A stretch of 64,000 bases of DNA from Polytrichum commune (lineage: Eukaryota > Streptophyta > Polytrichopsida > Polytrichales > Polytrichaceae), in assembly GCA_950295325.1 (NCBI GenBank), contig OX485805.1:50494758-50558757 (forward strand), read 5' to 3'. A model generated the notes under the pieces. The model saw nothing but the letters and a program-made list of their open reading frames with translations, ran no database searches and was not told the DNA's origin. The position numbers were made by a program, and so were the translations under genes. Shown piece by piece: positions 28,192 through 41,371 of the stretch (position 1 is the stretch's first letter; each line of letters opens with the position of its first letter).

Positions 28192-28687
28192 GGGCCGCTT
28201 TACACCTAGAGGTTGGGCCAATTCGTTGTGTAAGAGGCTTGAAATTCTCACTCGTGATTGGTCAAAAGGTTGAAATCAGTCCCAACCCCTTTACACCTAG
28301 AGGCCGGGCCAATTTGGTGGTATGAATTTTTTAATCAAAAGATGCATGGTCTGGCATGACCTGAGCTCGTTGAATTGGATGCACCCAAAATGGAGGGCCA
28401 ATGTCAGATTTCAATAAAAATAAATAAATGATTTTTTTTAGCAAACCAAATTCGTTGGATATTGTGGAAATTTGAGCGGCTCTATGCTAGATCTGTTGGA
28501 TTATGCTAGATTTATTGAATTGGCATGGCTTCTTGGCCCTAAGGCCTTTACATATGGGAAAATTGGCCCATGTTATAATTTTATTGTAATGTGTAGTTGA
28601 GGCCGGCCTCCAACCCAAAAAGGGGCTAAAATTTCATGCAATTGGCCTCAAGGGGAATTGGCCCAGCCTCTAGGTGTAAAGTGGCCC
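28192..28687. mobile_element. Harbinger-like MITE with TAA target-site duplication
   Basis: The left terminus is GGGCCGCTTTACACCTAGAG and the right terminus is complementary to GGGCCACTTTACACCTAGAG; the inverted repeat extends about 33 bp with two mismatches, ending TTGGGCCAATTC. TAA flanks it at 28189-28191 and 28688-28690. An internal copy of the terminus (CTTTACACCTAGAGGCCGGG, near 28290) suggests a nested or rearranged end. No coding capacity. Confidence 0.9.
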
Positions 28688-28690
28688 TAA

Positions 28691-31600
28691 ACCAACCCTT
28701 GCCTCCAATTTACTAGTGTACAGGTTGGTTCGTCCCAGCTCTTTTGTCCACTGCACCCTAAACTCTGTAGTATCAACCCCCATAATGTCACATACTCTCT
28801 AATATCCTGAAACCCTAGAGAACGGATGTTCGTAGTTCAAATCTCACTCCTTATTGTCACATTTCTCTCCCTTATATCATGAATTTTGTCATTAATGCAA
28901 ACCACCCAAGAAGTCAACCCACACCCTCGCATTGCGCCATGTCAACATGTGGAGTGTCTTCTTCTTCTCATGCCACTTGTTGAATGTTGGTGCATGCATC
29001 CGCCACATTGCCCTGGAAGGCCAAGTGGAGTGGACCACACGAGCGTAGGTGACGGGAGAACGAATTCAAATTGTCCTCACATCTCCTTTGTGTTATTCCA
29101 TAATATCACATGTTGCACTTATTGTATAGTATCACGCATCCATGTTAACACTATAACACTCCGTAATATCACGTGCACTTTGGTTGCCACAAGTGTGATA
29201 CTATGGAGTTTAGAGTGTACTAACTTCAAAGGTTGATGAGGTATCTATAACCGATAAACTAAGAGAGCTTGCATCCGTTTAGGAGGAATAATGGCGTGGA
29301 AGTAATTTTCTCGCCAAGAGAAACAACTTCTAAGGAGAACAACGCCAACCAAAAGACATAAAAATCGTGAACATGGAAGCTGCTACAAATTTCAAAGAAG
29401 TAAAGTTGGGGGAACACGTAGTTGATCTACATGTTAACCCATAACCACTCATCTAAATGCTATTGCTTGGTTGTGACAATGTCCATAAACTCTTATGAGG
29501 GTAATCAATCACAAGCCGCCACCACATAAACCTTAACTTCATTTGCCCAAAAAGTATAGATCTCATCCATGTCGGCATTACATGGCCCTTGTGAGCAAGA
29601 TAATTAGAATTGGTGACACTAAATATCATATTTAGTGTAGTCACTAATGCGAACATGCGAATGCATGAGCCAAGCATTTGTGCCATTCAAATAATTTGAA
29701 GTTAGACATTTTAAGAACCCCTTATAATTAGGCTACACCTAGGAGTTTTTTTTGTCTTTTTTCTTTTCTTAATAGGTATGATCTTTAGATTAAATCGGAG
29801 ACCCCAAATTAGTCTAATGATATCAAGTTGAGATCAAGTCGGACCTACGAGGGTGGTTAAGTTATGTTTTAGGGTGGGTGCATCATCACTCGTCCATGAG
29901 TGGGGAGAGTTATAGGGGAGCATTGAGTGCATGACAAAGGGTTGCACGAGGCTCTTAATAGGTAATAAGACACCACTTGAAAGTTGTGGGATTTCATCAA
30001 CATCATTATTTGTTGTCATCTCGGTCTTCAATTGAGCAACTTGTTGGAATGGTATTTGGGTGGATGCATAGGCCAACTCATGTAAGGGTTGTTTTACACA
30101 TATGACCATGGTCTATGAGAAACCTTGATTTAGGAGTATCATTATCATGGTCAATGGTTTGAAGCCGTGACCAAGAGAAATCCATATAACATTTTTAGAG
30201 CCTTTGTCACGGGACATAGTGTTTTCTGAATGTAAATTTGAAACGGATATTCCCAATCTAGCATGTTAACTTTTAAACTTGATGTTTAAAAAAAACCTCA
30301 AGGCATTCATTGAGCCAATGTTGGAGTGATATAAGGTATGTGACCCGGGCCTTATGTGGTCGCTCTTCTTCATTGCAGACCTTTACTTGAGTGATAAGGC
30401 TTGTAGTTAAGAAGGTGCATAAGTGTCATGTGTTATGATGAGATTGGGCGATGTACTTTGCATTTACTAAGTTTTTTGGGCTCAATAGTGATCACAATTT
30501 GGAGGGCCTAGTAAGTGAACGTTTGAAGAGAAAGAGAGGATCTTCACTCTAACCTCCTAAAACTTTTGCGTTTCATCACCTTTGCTAAAACTTGAAATGA
30601 CAACATGCTTGATGCATGATTGCTAATGAGATGGGACAATTGACAATTTTATTCAACGGCCAAATTGTTTTTGGAGTTGGAAGTGTCCAAAACATGACCA
30701 CATACATTCCAGGTGAATGAATGTTGCAAAGAGCATGCCTGGCTAGAATCAAAGTTGTAGTGCCAGTCAAATATTTGATAATAGGTGGGTATCACAACAT
30801 GAGAGAATCTTTGTGTACTTGAGTGTTTTTTTAGTTGATACCATCTTGATACCAAACTATTACTAGGGTACTATCAACTAGGTATGATAGCTCTTGAATT
30901 GTATAGAAATCCCATTGATATCCCCCCCAAAAAATCTCAAACACTCATACCCAAATGGTATTTAGAAATTTAGAATTTCATTATATAAATTGGAGTAGTA
31001 GTAAGATGTTGGTGATGCTATTTATGTTTGTGTCTCACAAATACAAGGTCATCAATAACAAAATTTTATTTGAAATTCATATGTGTGAAATATCATCCAT
31101 TGGCTGGTAGTTAAATTTTTTGGAGACATGTGGGGTACCCATAGTCCAACACTATGTGAATTAGGTTGATGATTGGCTACAACATTTTTTAATTGACCAA
31201 TAGTGGTTGGGACTTGTCTCTGCTTTTGCAAGTGGTGTGGGTTCCCTTCTCCACCGAGCCATGCCAGTGTAACATGCTATGGTCTACCCAATCAACGTGG
31301 ATGCATGAGGCAACAAGTTGTGGGTACGGAGGGGCCTGGCGAGCCTAGTGGGGGAAGAATAATGCACGATCAAGTTGCCCATGTTATGGCTAGTAGAAAG
31401 AATCCATCTCTTAATCGAGCTAGTAACCTGAGGGCGAAGAGACTAAGTTTATAACGATTAATCCATCAATTAGTGTTGGCAAACATAGACATTATCCTTT
31501 TATTCAAAAAGGATAATGTGATAGATAATACTTGTCCATGGTGGTGTAATATCCTACATTGCTATGATCAATCATCAAGAGAAGAAGATTGTTAGAATTT

Positions 31601-32868
31601 TGGAAGTGATTGATATGCCCCAAAAACTAATAACTTGCCATAATAATAACAAGTGACACATGAATAATCTTGCACTGCAAGACAAGAATGACCATTTGAC
31701 ATGATAATAACTTGAGATGAGAATAACGGGTGGGAATTGTTGCATTTGAGCATACACCTTATTTCATGTCCACTTTGCATGGATGCCTAGGGCCCAGTTG
31801 GTCCAAAGTTGAATCACATGTGTCAGCCCATAACTTCAAAACATGCAAACTTTTGGAATGGGTAGGACCCTATATAAACTCCTCAACTGATCCATGTGAG
31901 GCTATTAGTTGGGGCTTGGGGCTTGGATGTTGTAAATACTAAGAAACCAAATTGAAACCACCAATGATAGGAGGTACAAGAAGGGACTGGGAGACCTTTA
32001 CGAGGCAAGGAAGGTTGGGGAATGACTCAAAGATTGAGTTGAGAACGAGTTCAACTACAATGTTCATGGTATTTAGTGTTATTAGTCCAATATTAAACTA
32101 AAGGAGCCCACCTCCCAAGAGGGAGGAAGTACGCATACCGTGACGATTGGTTAAACATGAAAACAATGTAGAAGAACTAAACCCAATGTTACTTTTATTT
32201 TAATTATTTTTATCAATCCAATAGCGTCACTTGTATAATTATGAGGCCTATGTCTAGGTTATATTAATGGTCAATTATATTGACCATCAATGTGACCACA
32301 AAACATTTGGCATTAGTATGTTATGAGTCTCTTATGAGGCCTATGCGTAGGTAACATCATGATCAACAAGTTGATTGTTAAGTAAGCACACGACACTTGG
32401 CATTAGAATGCACAATAATATCTTCCTTTGCATACTTAAACGTAAAAGTACTCCACCTTGTTGTGTTGAATGTCAACATGTGAAAAAAAAAATCACTTCA
32501 AGAATATACATATATTGATAGAGAGTTTCATGTTGACATCCAACATATGTAACATTTCTAGGCCTCTAGAAATTTTAGTGAAACCCTTAAATTTAGTGGC
32601 ATGCAAATAATGTACGTGGCATTGTAATACTTTAATCAAATATCGTTACTCATGGCGTTTGAGAGTAACTTTGCCTCGTGGGCATTGCAAGTGTTTATAT
32701 TCCTCACTCTTCCATCGTCTCTTGTAAAGCCTCTACCTTTCATTATAACACATAGTCACAATCTTAGAACTTACTAGAGCTTCGATAATTATAATGTAAG
32801 TATGCGAGAGAGGAGAGAGATTGGGTTTACTAAACTACATGTGATCGTCTTCCAAACGACGCGACACC
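28691..32868. other. Gene-poor intergenic stretch with repeat fragments
   Basis: Contains an inverted family A copy at 30320-30600 (including the extension CTTATGTGGTCGCTCTTCTTC that matches 56490 in reverse) and a relative of the 11998 MITE at 30775-31010. No gene or RNA recognised. Short ORFs appear random. Confidence 0.45.
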
Positions 32869-32877
32869 CCTATAACG

Positions 32878-33232
32878 GGATAACATTACCCAACCCAATA
32901 CTCTTAACTCCGGCGCGGAATTCGATGCGGCTCCGGGGAGGTTCGGATGCCAGCTCCGGTGGGTTCGGGTGGGTTGGGGCAAAAATTGCCCCCTATTTTT
33001 TTGATTGGGTGGGGCCTTACTTGATCTCATAAGGGGCCTCCTAGTGTAATTTGGGGCCGTAGAACCCAAATTTAGCAAAAAAAAACCAGAAAAAAGTCAT
33101 CAAGGGGCCAAAACGGGGAGGGCAAGAAAAATGGACCCACCGGAGCTGGCATCCGAACCTCCCCGGAGCCGCATCGGAGCCGCATCGAACTCCGCGCCGG
33201 AGTTAAGAGTATTGGGTTGGGTAATGTTAGGG
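32878..33232. mobile_element. Mutator-like foldback element with 9-bp target-site duplication
   Basis: CCTATAACG is directly repeated at 32869-32877 and 33233-33241. Inside lie inverted repeats of roughly 100 bp. The left arm includes TAACATTACCCAACCCAATA, CTTAACTCCGGCGCGGA and GGGGAGGTTCGGATGCCAGC. The right arm is its complement with one 12-bp duplication (GATGCGGCTCCG). A 9-bp duplication and long inverted arms fit non-autonomous Mutator-like elements. The outermost three bases of the arms do not pair. High GC compared with its flanks. Confidence 0.85.
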
Positions 33233-33241
33233 CCTATAACG

Positions 33242-36200
33242 TGTCTTCCTCTAAATATTGATTGGATATTTTAAAGGGGGGTCCACTTTTGGAAGCACAT
33301 GTGAATTCACCTCCTTTGTATCTTGTGGGTTTGGAGAAGTCAATTTTTTATGTTAAGAGATTATCTAATTGTGCCATGTTATATATAGGCATCTTCCAAA
33401 TCATGTGGGTCGCCTATGATTTTTCTTCTAAGAATTGATTGGACATTCAAAGGGGGGTTCACTATTGGAAGCATAAGTGAATTCACCCTTTTGTTTGAAG
33501 GTTGAAGGTTTGAAGGTTCTTTCATGTTGACCCAAGCCTAAAGGCTCCCTTCCTTTCTCGGCCACATACGTGTCACTTAATGAACACAATAGACTCCAAA
33601 AAGGGAAAGGCATGGGCATTCCTCCAAAGTGAAGGGGAAAAGTTCCTCTCAACCAATGAGAATGCTTGATTCTTAGCCCAACTTGCTTATGGGCCTCCGC
33701 CTAAAGTGGGCCTTGTCCACCAAGGATGTTATGAAATTGTTTGTATTGTTCTCCCTCTTAAGTATGACACGTTTGGGAAACACAAAAAGAGTTGTATTAT
33801 TGAGATGTCGTCTTCTCATTAATACGATGAATGGTGTAAAGTTGTCGTATTGTTGAGGGAATACAAAAACATAAGTAATATGCGTTAAAGAATATGTTTA
33901 AGCAATATAGATGGTATGAAATAATAACTTATAACTCCAAACAAATACAAATATTCTCAAGAACTTTTGAAATAGAAGTGCAAAGATCTATAGTGTTGCC
34001 TGCCCAAGTTAGCAACTGTCATCTTGCCTAAACTCCCTGCTAACTTTTGAAAACTAATAATTTCATTAACATCAAAATGTAAAGAGTTTTCTAATAAGAA
34101 ACTAGACAACAATGATGCATGATGTTTAGCATCAAGATATTGGTGATACTATATCCCCCATGTACAAGGCAACATACTAGGCATGAGGCCACTCTAACCC
34201 TAACCATTTCCATTCTACACTAGTAACCTAATTATCATTAAGTTCCCAATAATAAGTGAAGTCCCCAAGTAGTTCCCAATAATAAGTGAAGTCCCCAAGT
34301 AGTTCCCAAGTGAAAATGGATGTATTATAGATGTACATAACATGAATGAAAGGAGTTTTAGCAGTAACTACCTCTTTAATATGACAAAACGGAGATTCTA
34401 AATGTCGTATTATTGAGTGTTGTAGTCATATAAAAAGGGGGAGTTTTGAACTAAAAAGTTTGGTCCCGCAAAAATGTGTCGTAATATCGAGGGTGTCATA
34501 TAAACGAGTATCGTATTAACGAGGTTAGATTGTACCATAGACGTTGCTTTTTAAAAATTGAAGGTGATTTGTATAACATCTAGATGTCACATATAATTTT
34601 ATTAAAATAATCACATGACTATTTCAAGTTAGTTTGGTTTTGAACTAACAATTGTATGATAAATTATAAGGTAAAGTCATACAAACTCTCATAACAATAC
34701 ATGCAAAATTTTATGGTTGTCTCTAACCTCACATTATTTACCTAGGCAATAATATGGCAGTGAATTCATTTTAATTGGACTAAATGCAATGGACAAGCAT
34801 ATTCACAACCATCGTCAACAGTCTTGCATAGAGTTTCTCATTTTAGTTTTTTTTTTACCAAAGCCAACGACACTTTGATGTAGTCAATGGTCTCATGTTG
34901 ATTAAGCCCTTTTAATGTAACTTGAAAAGACATTGCAATCATCCTTATAGGATTTCCATTTTTTAATATTGTAACCTTTGCTTGCGAGATGATCCTTGAA
35001 TCACTACTCCTTCTTTGATTGCCCGTTTAAGTTCCATTGTGTCCATTTGTTTATGGCTCTTGGCAAGCCTTCGTATTTTCCGAGCAATTTTGGGCATACA
35101 ACCTCTGCCATTGTAAAAATCATTCAAATGGTCCTGACCTTGGTGTTAGGGAACTCATTAACTCAACACTTGTGAGCTCCTACAATAAAATGACTAATGG
35201 CCATGGCCTCTACCAGTTTGACCCATCTCGTAGGTTAGTATTGGAGCTTCAACAACAACAAAAACTCGTGGTGGCTTTCCTAAAATTGGTTGATGTCAAT
35301 GATCACGTTCCATTATCCACACCAGTTTGCAAGGGCATTCGAAAAAAATGTAGCTCGGTAGCAAATATGGTCTAGATGATGAGTGTGAGCTTCAAAAAAC
35401 TTGTTGTAGGTCAACCAACATTTCTCAACAATAGATTTGAATCCTTGAATTAAGGGCCAATTATACTCTACACGTGAGAGTGTTGCTCATGGGCTTCATT
35501 TGTAACATCAACAACATGGGCAAAAATTGGGATGGTTTGCCACTGCTAGGAACAAATTCACAAGCCATTGCCTCGAAATCTTTTGGTAATGTGTATATGT
35601 TGGCACAATCTTGATGCGGGACAAACCATAGTCTCCCAAAAGCAAGGAAATGGTTGGCCAAGTTGGCACAAACTCTTCCTTAAGATTGTCAAACAAATGA
35701 GACTAATGACCAATGTACTTGAAAGTGAGAGAATTCTTGACCAAGAGATTTTGACAAAATAATATGAAGAAGAGAAAGAAGGAGGGTAAATATAACTATA
35801 CTTGACTATGTAGGTTGAGCATGGTTTTTTTTTTGAGTTGGAACATATTTGATGTATTGTTCTAACCTCTTGACCACCTTGTCATATTGGAACAAGTAAT
35901 GAGATGTTGTCACGTCGTTATTGGCGAAAATTGTGATCATGTGGTTATTTGAAGACAAAACCTAAGACAAGAAATCAGGGTCATGTAATTGAGACAATAG
36001 TTCTTGCAAAATTTCTTGCCACCCAACCAAGTGTCTCCAAGGTTGCTCATAAAACTAGGACAAAATTAGAGAGCCATAGTCTCGCCAATTGACAAACATG
36101 GGTTCAGCCTTCACTTGTAACTTGGTATCGCAATAATCATTGGTGTTCCAATCCTAATAGTATATCAAGATTCTTGCCCCTACATCTCCCAAAATCACAA

Positions 36201-39200
36201 AAGCATAGGTGGATCCGACAACTTTAGATTTTTCCTTGCCAAAATTGATGCAAGGAGATTCTTCACACCCCACTCCCCACATTGTTGCCATAACTGCAAA
36301 AATTGACTATGGTATATCCAAACTTCTCGATTCAACCCACTTGCCATAAAAACAAACTCCCTCTAACTTTTATACATGTGGAACAACCCGTTTCCTGGCT
36401 ACTATAGTGCCCATCCTCGAAAGGGGAGAGTAGTATTGTCCCAACTTCCCTTGTCTTGTGGGCATCGGGTCATTGGCATTACGAACGGACACTTTATTCA
36501 CGCCGGCCCCCCTTAAAAGGGACCGGAGTTTCTATCTATCTATCTATCTCTGGAACAACCCTTTAGGTGTAAATACCTAGCTTTCCCATTTCCACAGTTT
36601 GGTGCCTACATCCCCTGGTAGTAAAGATAGAATTTGTAGGACTCTAAATTGTGGGGGTGATGGAAGGTTGTCTCTTGGCGTTGATTTGGTTACCCATAGC
36701 CCTTTGTTTCTCCAATGCGATCCCATATAGGTGTATCTTTTTCTTTTTGGCTGGTGATTCTCAACAATCAATCGTCTTAGTTGTTTTTGACAAATTTTCA
36801 GTGTCTCTTGAAGGTTCTCACCCAACTCCACATGTTGATAAAGGACTTAAATTTCCTTGTCCTTTTTTCACTCAATCATGTTTGACACTCATTCAATTAT
36901 TTTTGACACTTCTTGAATGCCATTAACCTTTCCACTTGGTCTTTCATGGCATGTGCTAATTCATTAAGATTCTCATTTTATTATTATTAATAGTCAATCA
37001 AGTTTTCATTTTTTTTAAATAACTCTTCTTGTTTCTAATCATATATTTTGGATTAACTTCAATTTTCCTTTTAGCTAATGGTTTTTTTGCCTACAACTCT
37101 CCCAATTTCTCTGGACTAGTCAATGGACTTGGGATGGGCGTTAAAATCAAAGGTGTGGTTGTCACGGGTGCATGTTGAGGTAAGTCTTGACAATAAACAT
37201 AAATGTAGAATGCCATAAACAACTCCAATGTCTTAGGATTCCCTTCTTGGTGCATTCGGATCTCCTCCCCCATTTTTTGTTGCACAATTTGAGCCCAGTT
37301 CATCTTCTTGTCCACCAAGTGTACATGGTTGCGACAATAATCTTTTGGGTCACATGTTTTTTGTGAGGTTAGAAGACCAAATTATCATTCACAAATTTGA
37401 GCTATGGTCTCGAGTGTTGCTTAGCCTTATGAAGGGGGCATCCCTTAGCAGTTGAGGGAACTCTCCCTCAAAAATATTCTCATGTTTTTTTTTCTTCTTA
37501 ATTAACCTATGCATTTTCTCCAACAACAATTCATCTTTAGGCAACATCAAATGGCTTGCCACCTTATCCTCTGAGAAGTCAATTGTCCTCCCATCCATCC
37601 GTACATTCTTGATGTCCATTGAGTATGTTTGGACAAATTAAGTGACCTTTTCCACATAAGCCAATATTGTTATACTCTATATCCAACAAAAGTAATCAAA
37701 CACCCTTGCCTTTTCCAATTTGGTTTTGTTAGCCTTCCCAACCACCTTCAAAGGCATAGTAACGGTTGACAAGACCATAGGCTTAAGAGTCAAGGTTGGT
37801 GCCTCCTCTTCACTCTTGTCATGCTCCCAAGTTGCATAACTTGAAAAGGTCATGGTCTCTTGAGTTACGAAAGCAATATCAATTGCTTAAGGATTGTCTA
37901 TAGTCTATGGTGCATGTAGCATAGTCATGCTCATATAAGCAGTCCCACAATCAATTGACTTTATACATGCAAGTTAGTTAGTTAGTTAGTTTTTGTTTTG
38001 TTTTTTGTTTTTTGTTTTTTTAGGAAATTATATGAATGGGAGTTGATAGACAAATTGACTACCCTATCTCAAATTTTCGGAGGCGTAAATATATCTTATC
38101 AATGTCCTAGGAAAGACCTTACCTTTCCATCTTTTCACTTTTTAAAGTGATTTTTCATTTTCTTATAGCTATCTTTCTTTTCTTTTGTGTTGAGCAGTTC
38201 ATCTTTTTGGTTACATTCTTGACTTTGATGTTACATTCTAAACTATTCAAACTTTTCTATGTTGTTTTTTCATTTTATTTTATTAGAAATTTTATTTCTA
38301 TTTCAACCGTTTAACAATAATTTGTGGTTTGTAGACTTGTCATTTCTTGATTGTGTTGTTGTCCGATCAAATCCTAGGTCAGAGTTTGTTATTCAAAAGA
38401 GGGGGGAAATTTTGATTTGGATGTTGAGATTTTGGATGTATATTTTAACCTCACATCTATAAGCATGCAACTTATGAACATGAAAGTGCCATGGAGAGGT
38501 GCTAGAGAAAAAAACTCTAAATTAATGCAATTTTTAATTAAGGCTTTGACAACTCCTTCATTTGTTGTCCTTGATGCCTATGCATTTACATGTTGATTTG
38601 TGGCATATTTTCAAAATTTCCACTAGTTTTGTTTTTAGGACTTTTTAGTGCTTTGTGCAAATCAATTGACTCCATATGTGTTTCGCTAGTAGGCGTGTCC
38701 ATCTATGCTTGCAAATGTAGTGGTCACTATCTAGTCACATACGAAGATGACTCGACATTGTTTGATTCCATTTTCTCTCCTTTTTGCAATCTAGTGCCAA
38801 AGCCCAGTGAAGATGCTTCTAAGCCACGTATTGTTGATGTCAATTCTAAAGAAGAGCTTGTGAAGAAGGTTCCAAAAAAATAATCGATTGAGTACGTAAG
38901 TTTTACAATTTAATCATAATTTTTGTCAACTTGTCTTTGTTCATTTCGATTTGCATGCTAACAATGATAATTTGGTTTTGTAAAGAAGAAGAAGAAAAAA
39001 AGAAGAAGCATGAATCCGTTTTCACATAAGGGTTTGTCAATATATGCATAAAATATGGCTCAAGTTATGGCAAACGCGTTGACACTGACTCCTTCATGTA
39101 GGTCTGCCCGAATTGCTTGTAACCCTTACGATGAGGCAGTGAAGTGCGTTGATCTTGATGATTAGGTTGCACTAGTTTATAGACATTTAGATAGGAGTCA

Positions 39201-39940
39201 ATACCATCCACTGCATTTTGTTTTTAAAGATTGGATAGAATTGGATTAAATGATTTGTAGTTGGAGGTGTGACAATGTTTGAATTATAGTATTCTTTTTA
39301 TAATATTACCCTAGATTTTTGGACGTGTATTTGTGTGAGCAATTTCATGTTATTCCTACACATTTGGGACACTTTGTGTACAACATTTTCAATACTTGGC
39401 ATGTGATCATATTCTTATGTTGACTTTTATATTAATTCAAAAACTCTATTGCAAACCCTTGTGCCACGTTCCGGTTGTTGAATTCTACAATAAAATTAGG
39501 CATTCACTTAAACAATTACAATATGTTGAACTCCCCGTTCACTTTATTATGACATAAAGGCACTGGTCATGTGGATTTGGTCACCTTGGGGCTGAGTAAG
39601 TTGGTTGGTGGGTATCATGGTGTAATGTTTGTGAAGGTTTGGGTTACAAGCCTTGTGATATCCCTTAGGAAGCTAGTGTCGCAGGAAAATGCTATCCTTT
39701 AATGAAGTCTAAACGTCGGCGTCCACCAACTATTTTCGCATTTTTGGGGTTTTGTTGGGGGTTATTTTATAATTTTATAATTATTTACACTAAAATACCA
39801 CGGATGCACGGTACTAGTGGTCGTGTGTTGAAATATTTTCCTACCTCACTGCTCATGTGTTTCCCGCTCACCGGTCACCGCTCATTGCTTACATGATAGT
39901 ACCCCCCATGCATGACGAGGGAAGCAAACAAACAAGGAAA
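33242..39940. other. AT-rich intergenic stretch with small repeats
   Basis: Includes two ~75-bp related blocks (33243 and 33421, sharing ATTGATTGGA and GGAAGCA...GTGAATTCACC), a 30-bp tandem repeat at 34241-34300 (AGTTCCCAATAATAAGTGAA...), (CTAT)n near 36531-36549 and (GTTA)n near 37973-37996. A decayed coding relic is listed separately. No intact gene recognised. Confidence 0.45.
37091..37870 (-). pseudogene. Decayed coding relic, probably transposon-derived
   Basis: From 37870 downward the minus strand can be read through several stops as one protein-like sequence: MTFSSYATWEHDKSEEEAP, MPLKVVGKANKTKLEKARV, then a block with DFSEDKVASHLMLPKDELLL (from 37619), and VDKKMNWAQIVQQKMGEEI (from 37318). 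Amino acid composition is protein-like, but at least three stops or shifts interrupt it. A gag-like origin from a plant retroelement is a guess. It may extend to about 35.4 kb, where another minus frame (35661-35461) occurs. Confidence 0.4.
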
Positions 39941-39946
39941 AAAGGG

Positions 39947-41170
39947 GATGGATAAGTTTTAAACATGGATGGATGAGAGGTACGTTGATAATGCAACAAT
40001 TCCCTTGCGCCTCCAAGGGAATAACAATTGGCCTAGATATATTACATAAGGGTGGGGAATAACAACTACTTAGTCAACCAACGAATAACAAAGGAACAAC
40101 ATGAACGCCGGGAAAACAACAGGGATGGATAAGTTTTAAACATGGATGGATGAGAGGTACGTTGATAATGCAACAATTCCTTTACGCCTCCATGGGAATA
40201 ACAATTGGCCTAGGTATATAACATAAGGGTAGGGAATGCCAACTACTTAGTCAACCAACGAATAACAAGAGAACAACACGGACGTCGGGAAAACAATAGG
40301 GATGGATAAGTTTTAAACATGGATGGATGAGAGGTACGTTGATAATGCAACATTTCCCTTACGCCTTCATGGGAATAGCAATTGGCCTAGGTATATAACA
40401 TAAGGGTAGGGAATGCCAACAACTTAGTCAACCAACGAATAACAAGAGAACAACACGGACGTCGGGAAAACAACAGGGATGGATAAGTTTTAAACATGGA
40501 TGGATGAGAGGTATGTTGGTAATGCAACATTTCCCTTACGCCTTCATGGGAATAGCAATTGGCCTAGGTATATAACATAAGGGTAGGGAATACCAACTAC
40601 TTAGGCAACCAACAAATAACAAGGGAACAACACGGACGCTGGGAAAACAAGGGGGATGGATAAGTTTTAGACATGGATGGGTGAGAGGTACATTGATAAT
40701 GCAACAATTCCCTTATCCCTCCACATGAATAACAATTGGCTTAGGTATATACCACAAGGGTAGGGAATACCAAGTACTTAGGTAACCAACGTATAACAAG
40801 GAAACAACATGGACGCTGGAAAAACAACAGGGATGGATAAGTTTTAAACATGGATGGATGAGAGGTACGTTGATAATGCAACAATTCCCTTACGCCTGCA
40901 CGGGAATAACAATTGGCCTAGGTATATAACACAAGGGTAGGGAATACCGACTACTTAAGCCACCAACAAATAACAAGGGAACAACATGGACGCCGGGGAA
41001 ACAACATGGATGGATAAGTTTTAAACATGGACGGGTGAGAGGTACATTGATAATGCAACAATCCCCTTATCCCTCCACATGATTAACAATTAGCCTAGGT
41101 ATATAACACAAGGGTAGGGAGTACCAACTACTTAGGCAACCAATGGGGAACAATGGGGATGGATAAGTGA
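39947..41170. repeat. 177-bp tandem satellite-like array, about seven units
   Basis: GGATGGATAAGTTTTA recurs at 39947, 40123, 40300, 40477, 40654, 40831 and 41008, i.e. steps of 176-177 bp, with a truncated last unit at 41157. Each unit contains GAGAGGTACGTTGATAATGC, AATAACAATTGGCCTAGGTA and AACAACACGGACG. Neighbouring units differ at several positions. Confidence 0.95.
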
Positions 41171-41306
41171 GAACTTAAGAATGACAAGGTTGGCATGGAT
41201 GGTCGTTTCAGCTGGCGTTGACAAACGGTAGTTTCTGGTTACTTAACCAGACTTGGGTTGTAGTTGGGTTAGTGGAGTCAGAGCGCCATTTATTAGTTCG
41301 TTGCAG

Positions 41307-41371
41307 GGGCCGGTATAGACCCTGGCGTCGCCACTGTAAAGTCTGGTCCTTCAAGAAGGTTGTCGGACACG
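41307..41371 (+). CDS. Candidate 5' exon of the giant gene
   Basis: Acceptor TTCGTTGCAG and donor ACG|GTAGGTG bound 65 nt reading AGIDPGVATVKSGPSRRL in the required phase (two bases, then 21 codons). The minus strand also has a good donor nearby (GATG|GTAAGTGTG near 41480), so strand use here is uncertain. Confidence 0.35.

Noticed and set aside
39947-41170. CRISPR-like array
   Set aside because: The units are contiguous 177-bp repeats without unique spacers, in a eukaryotic genome.
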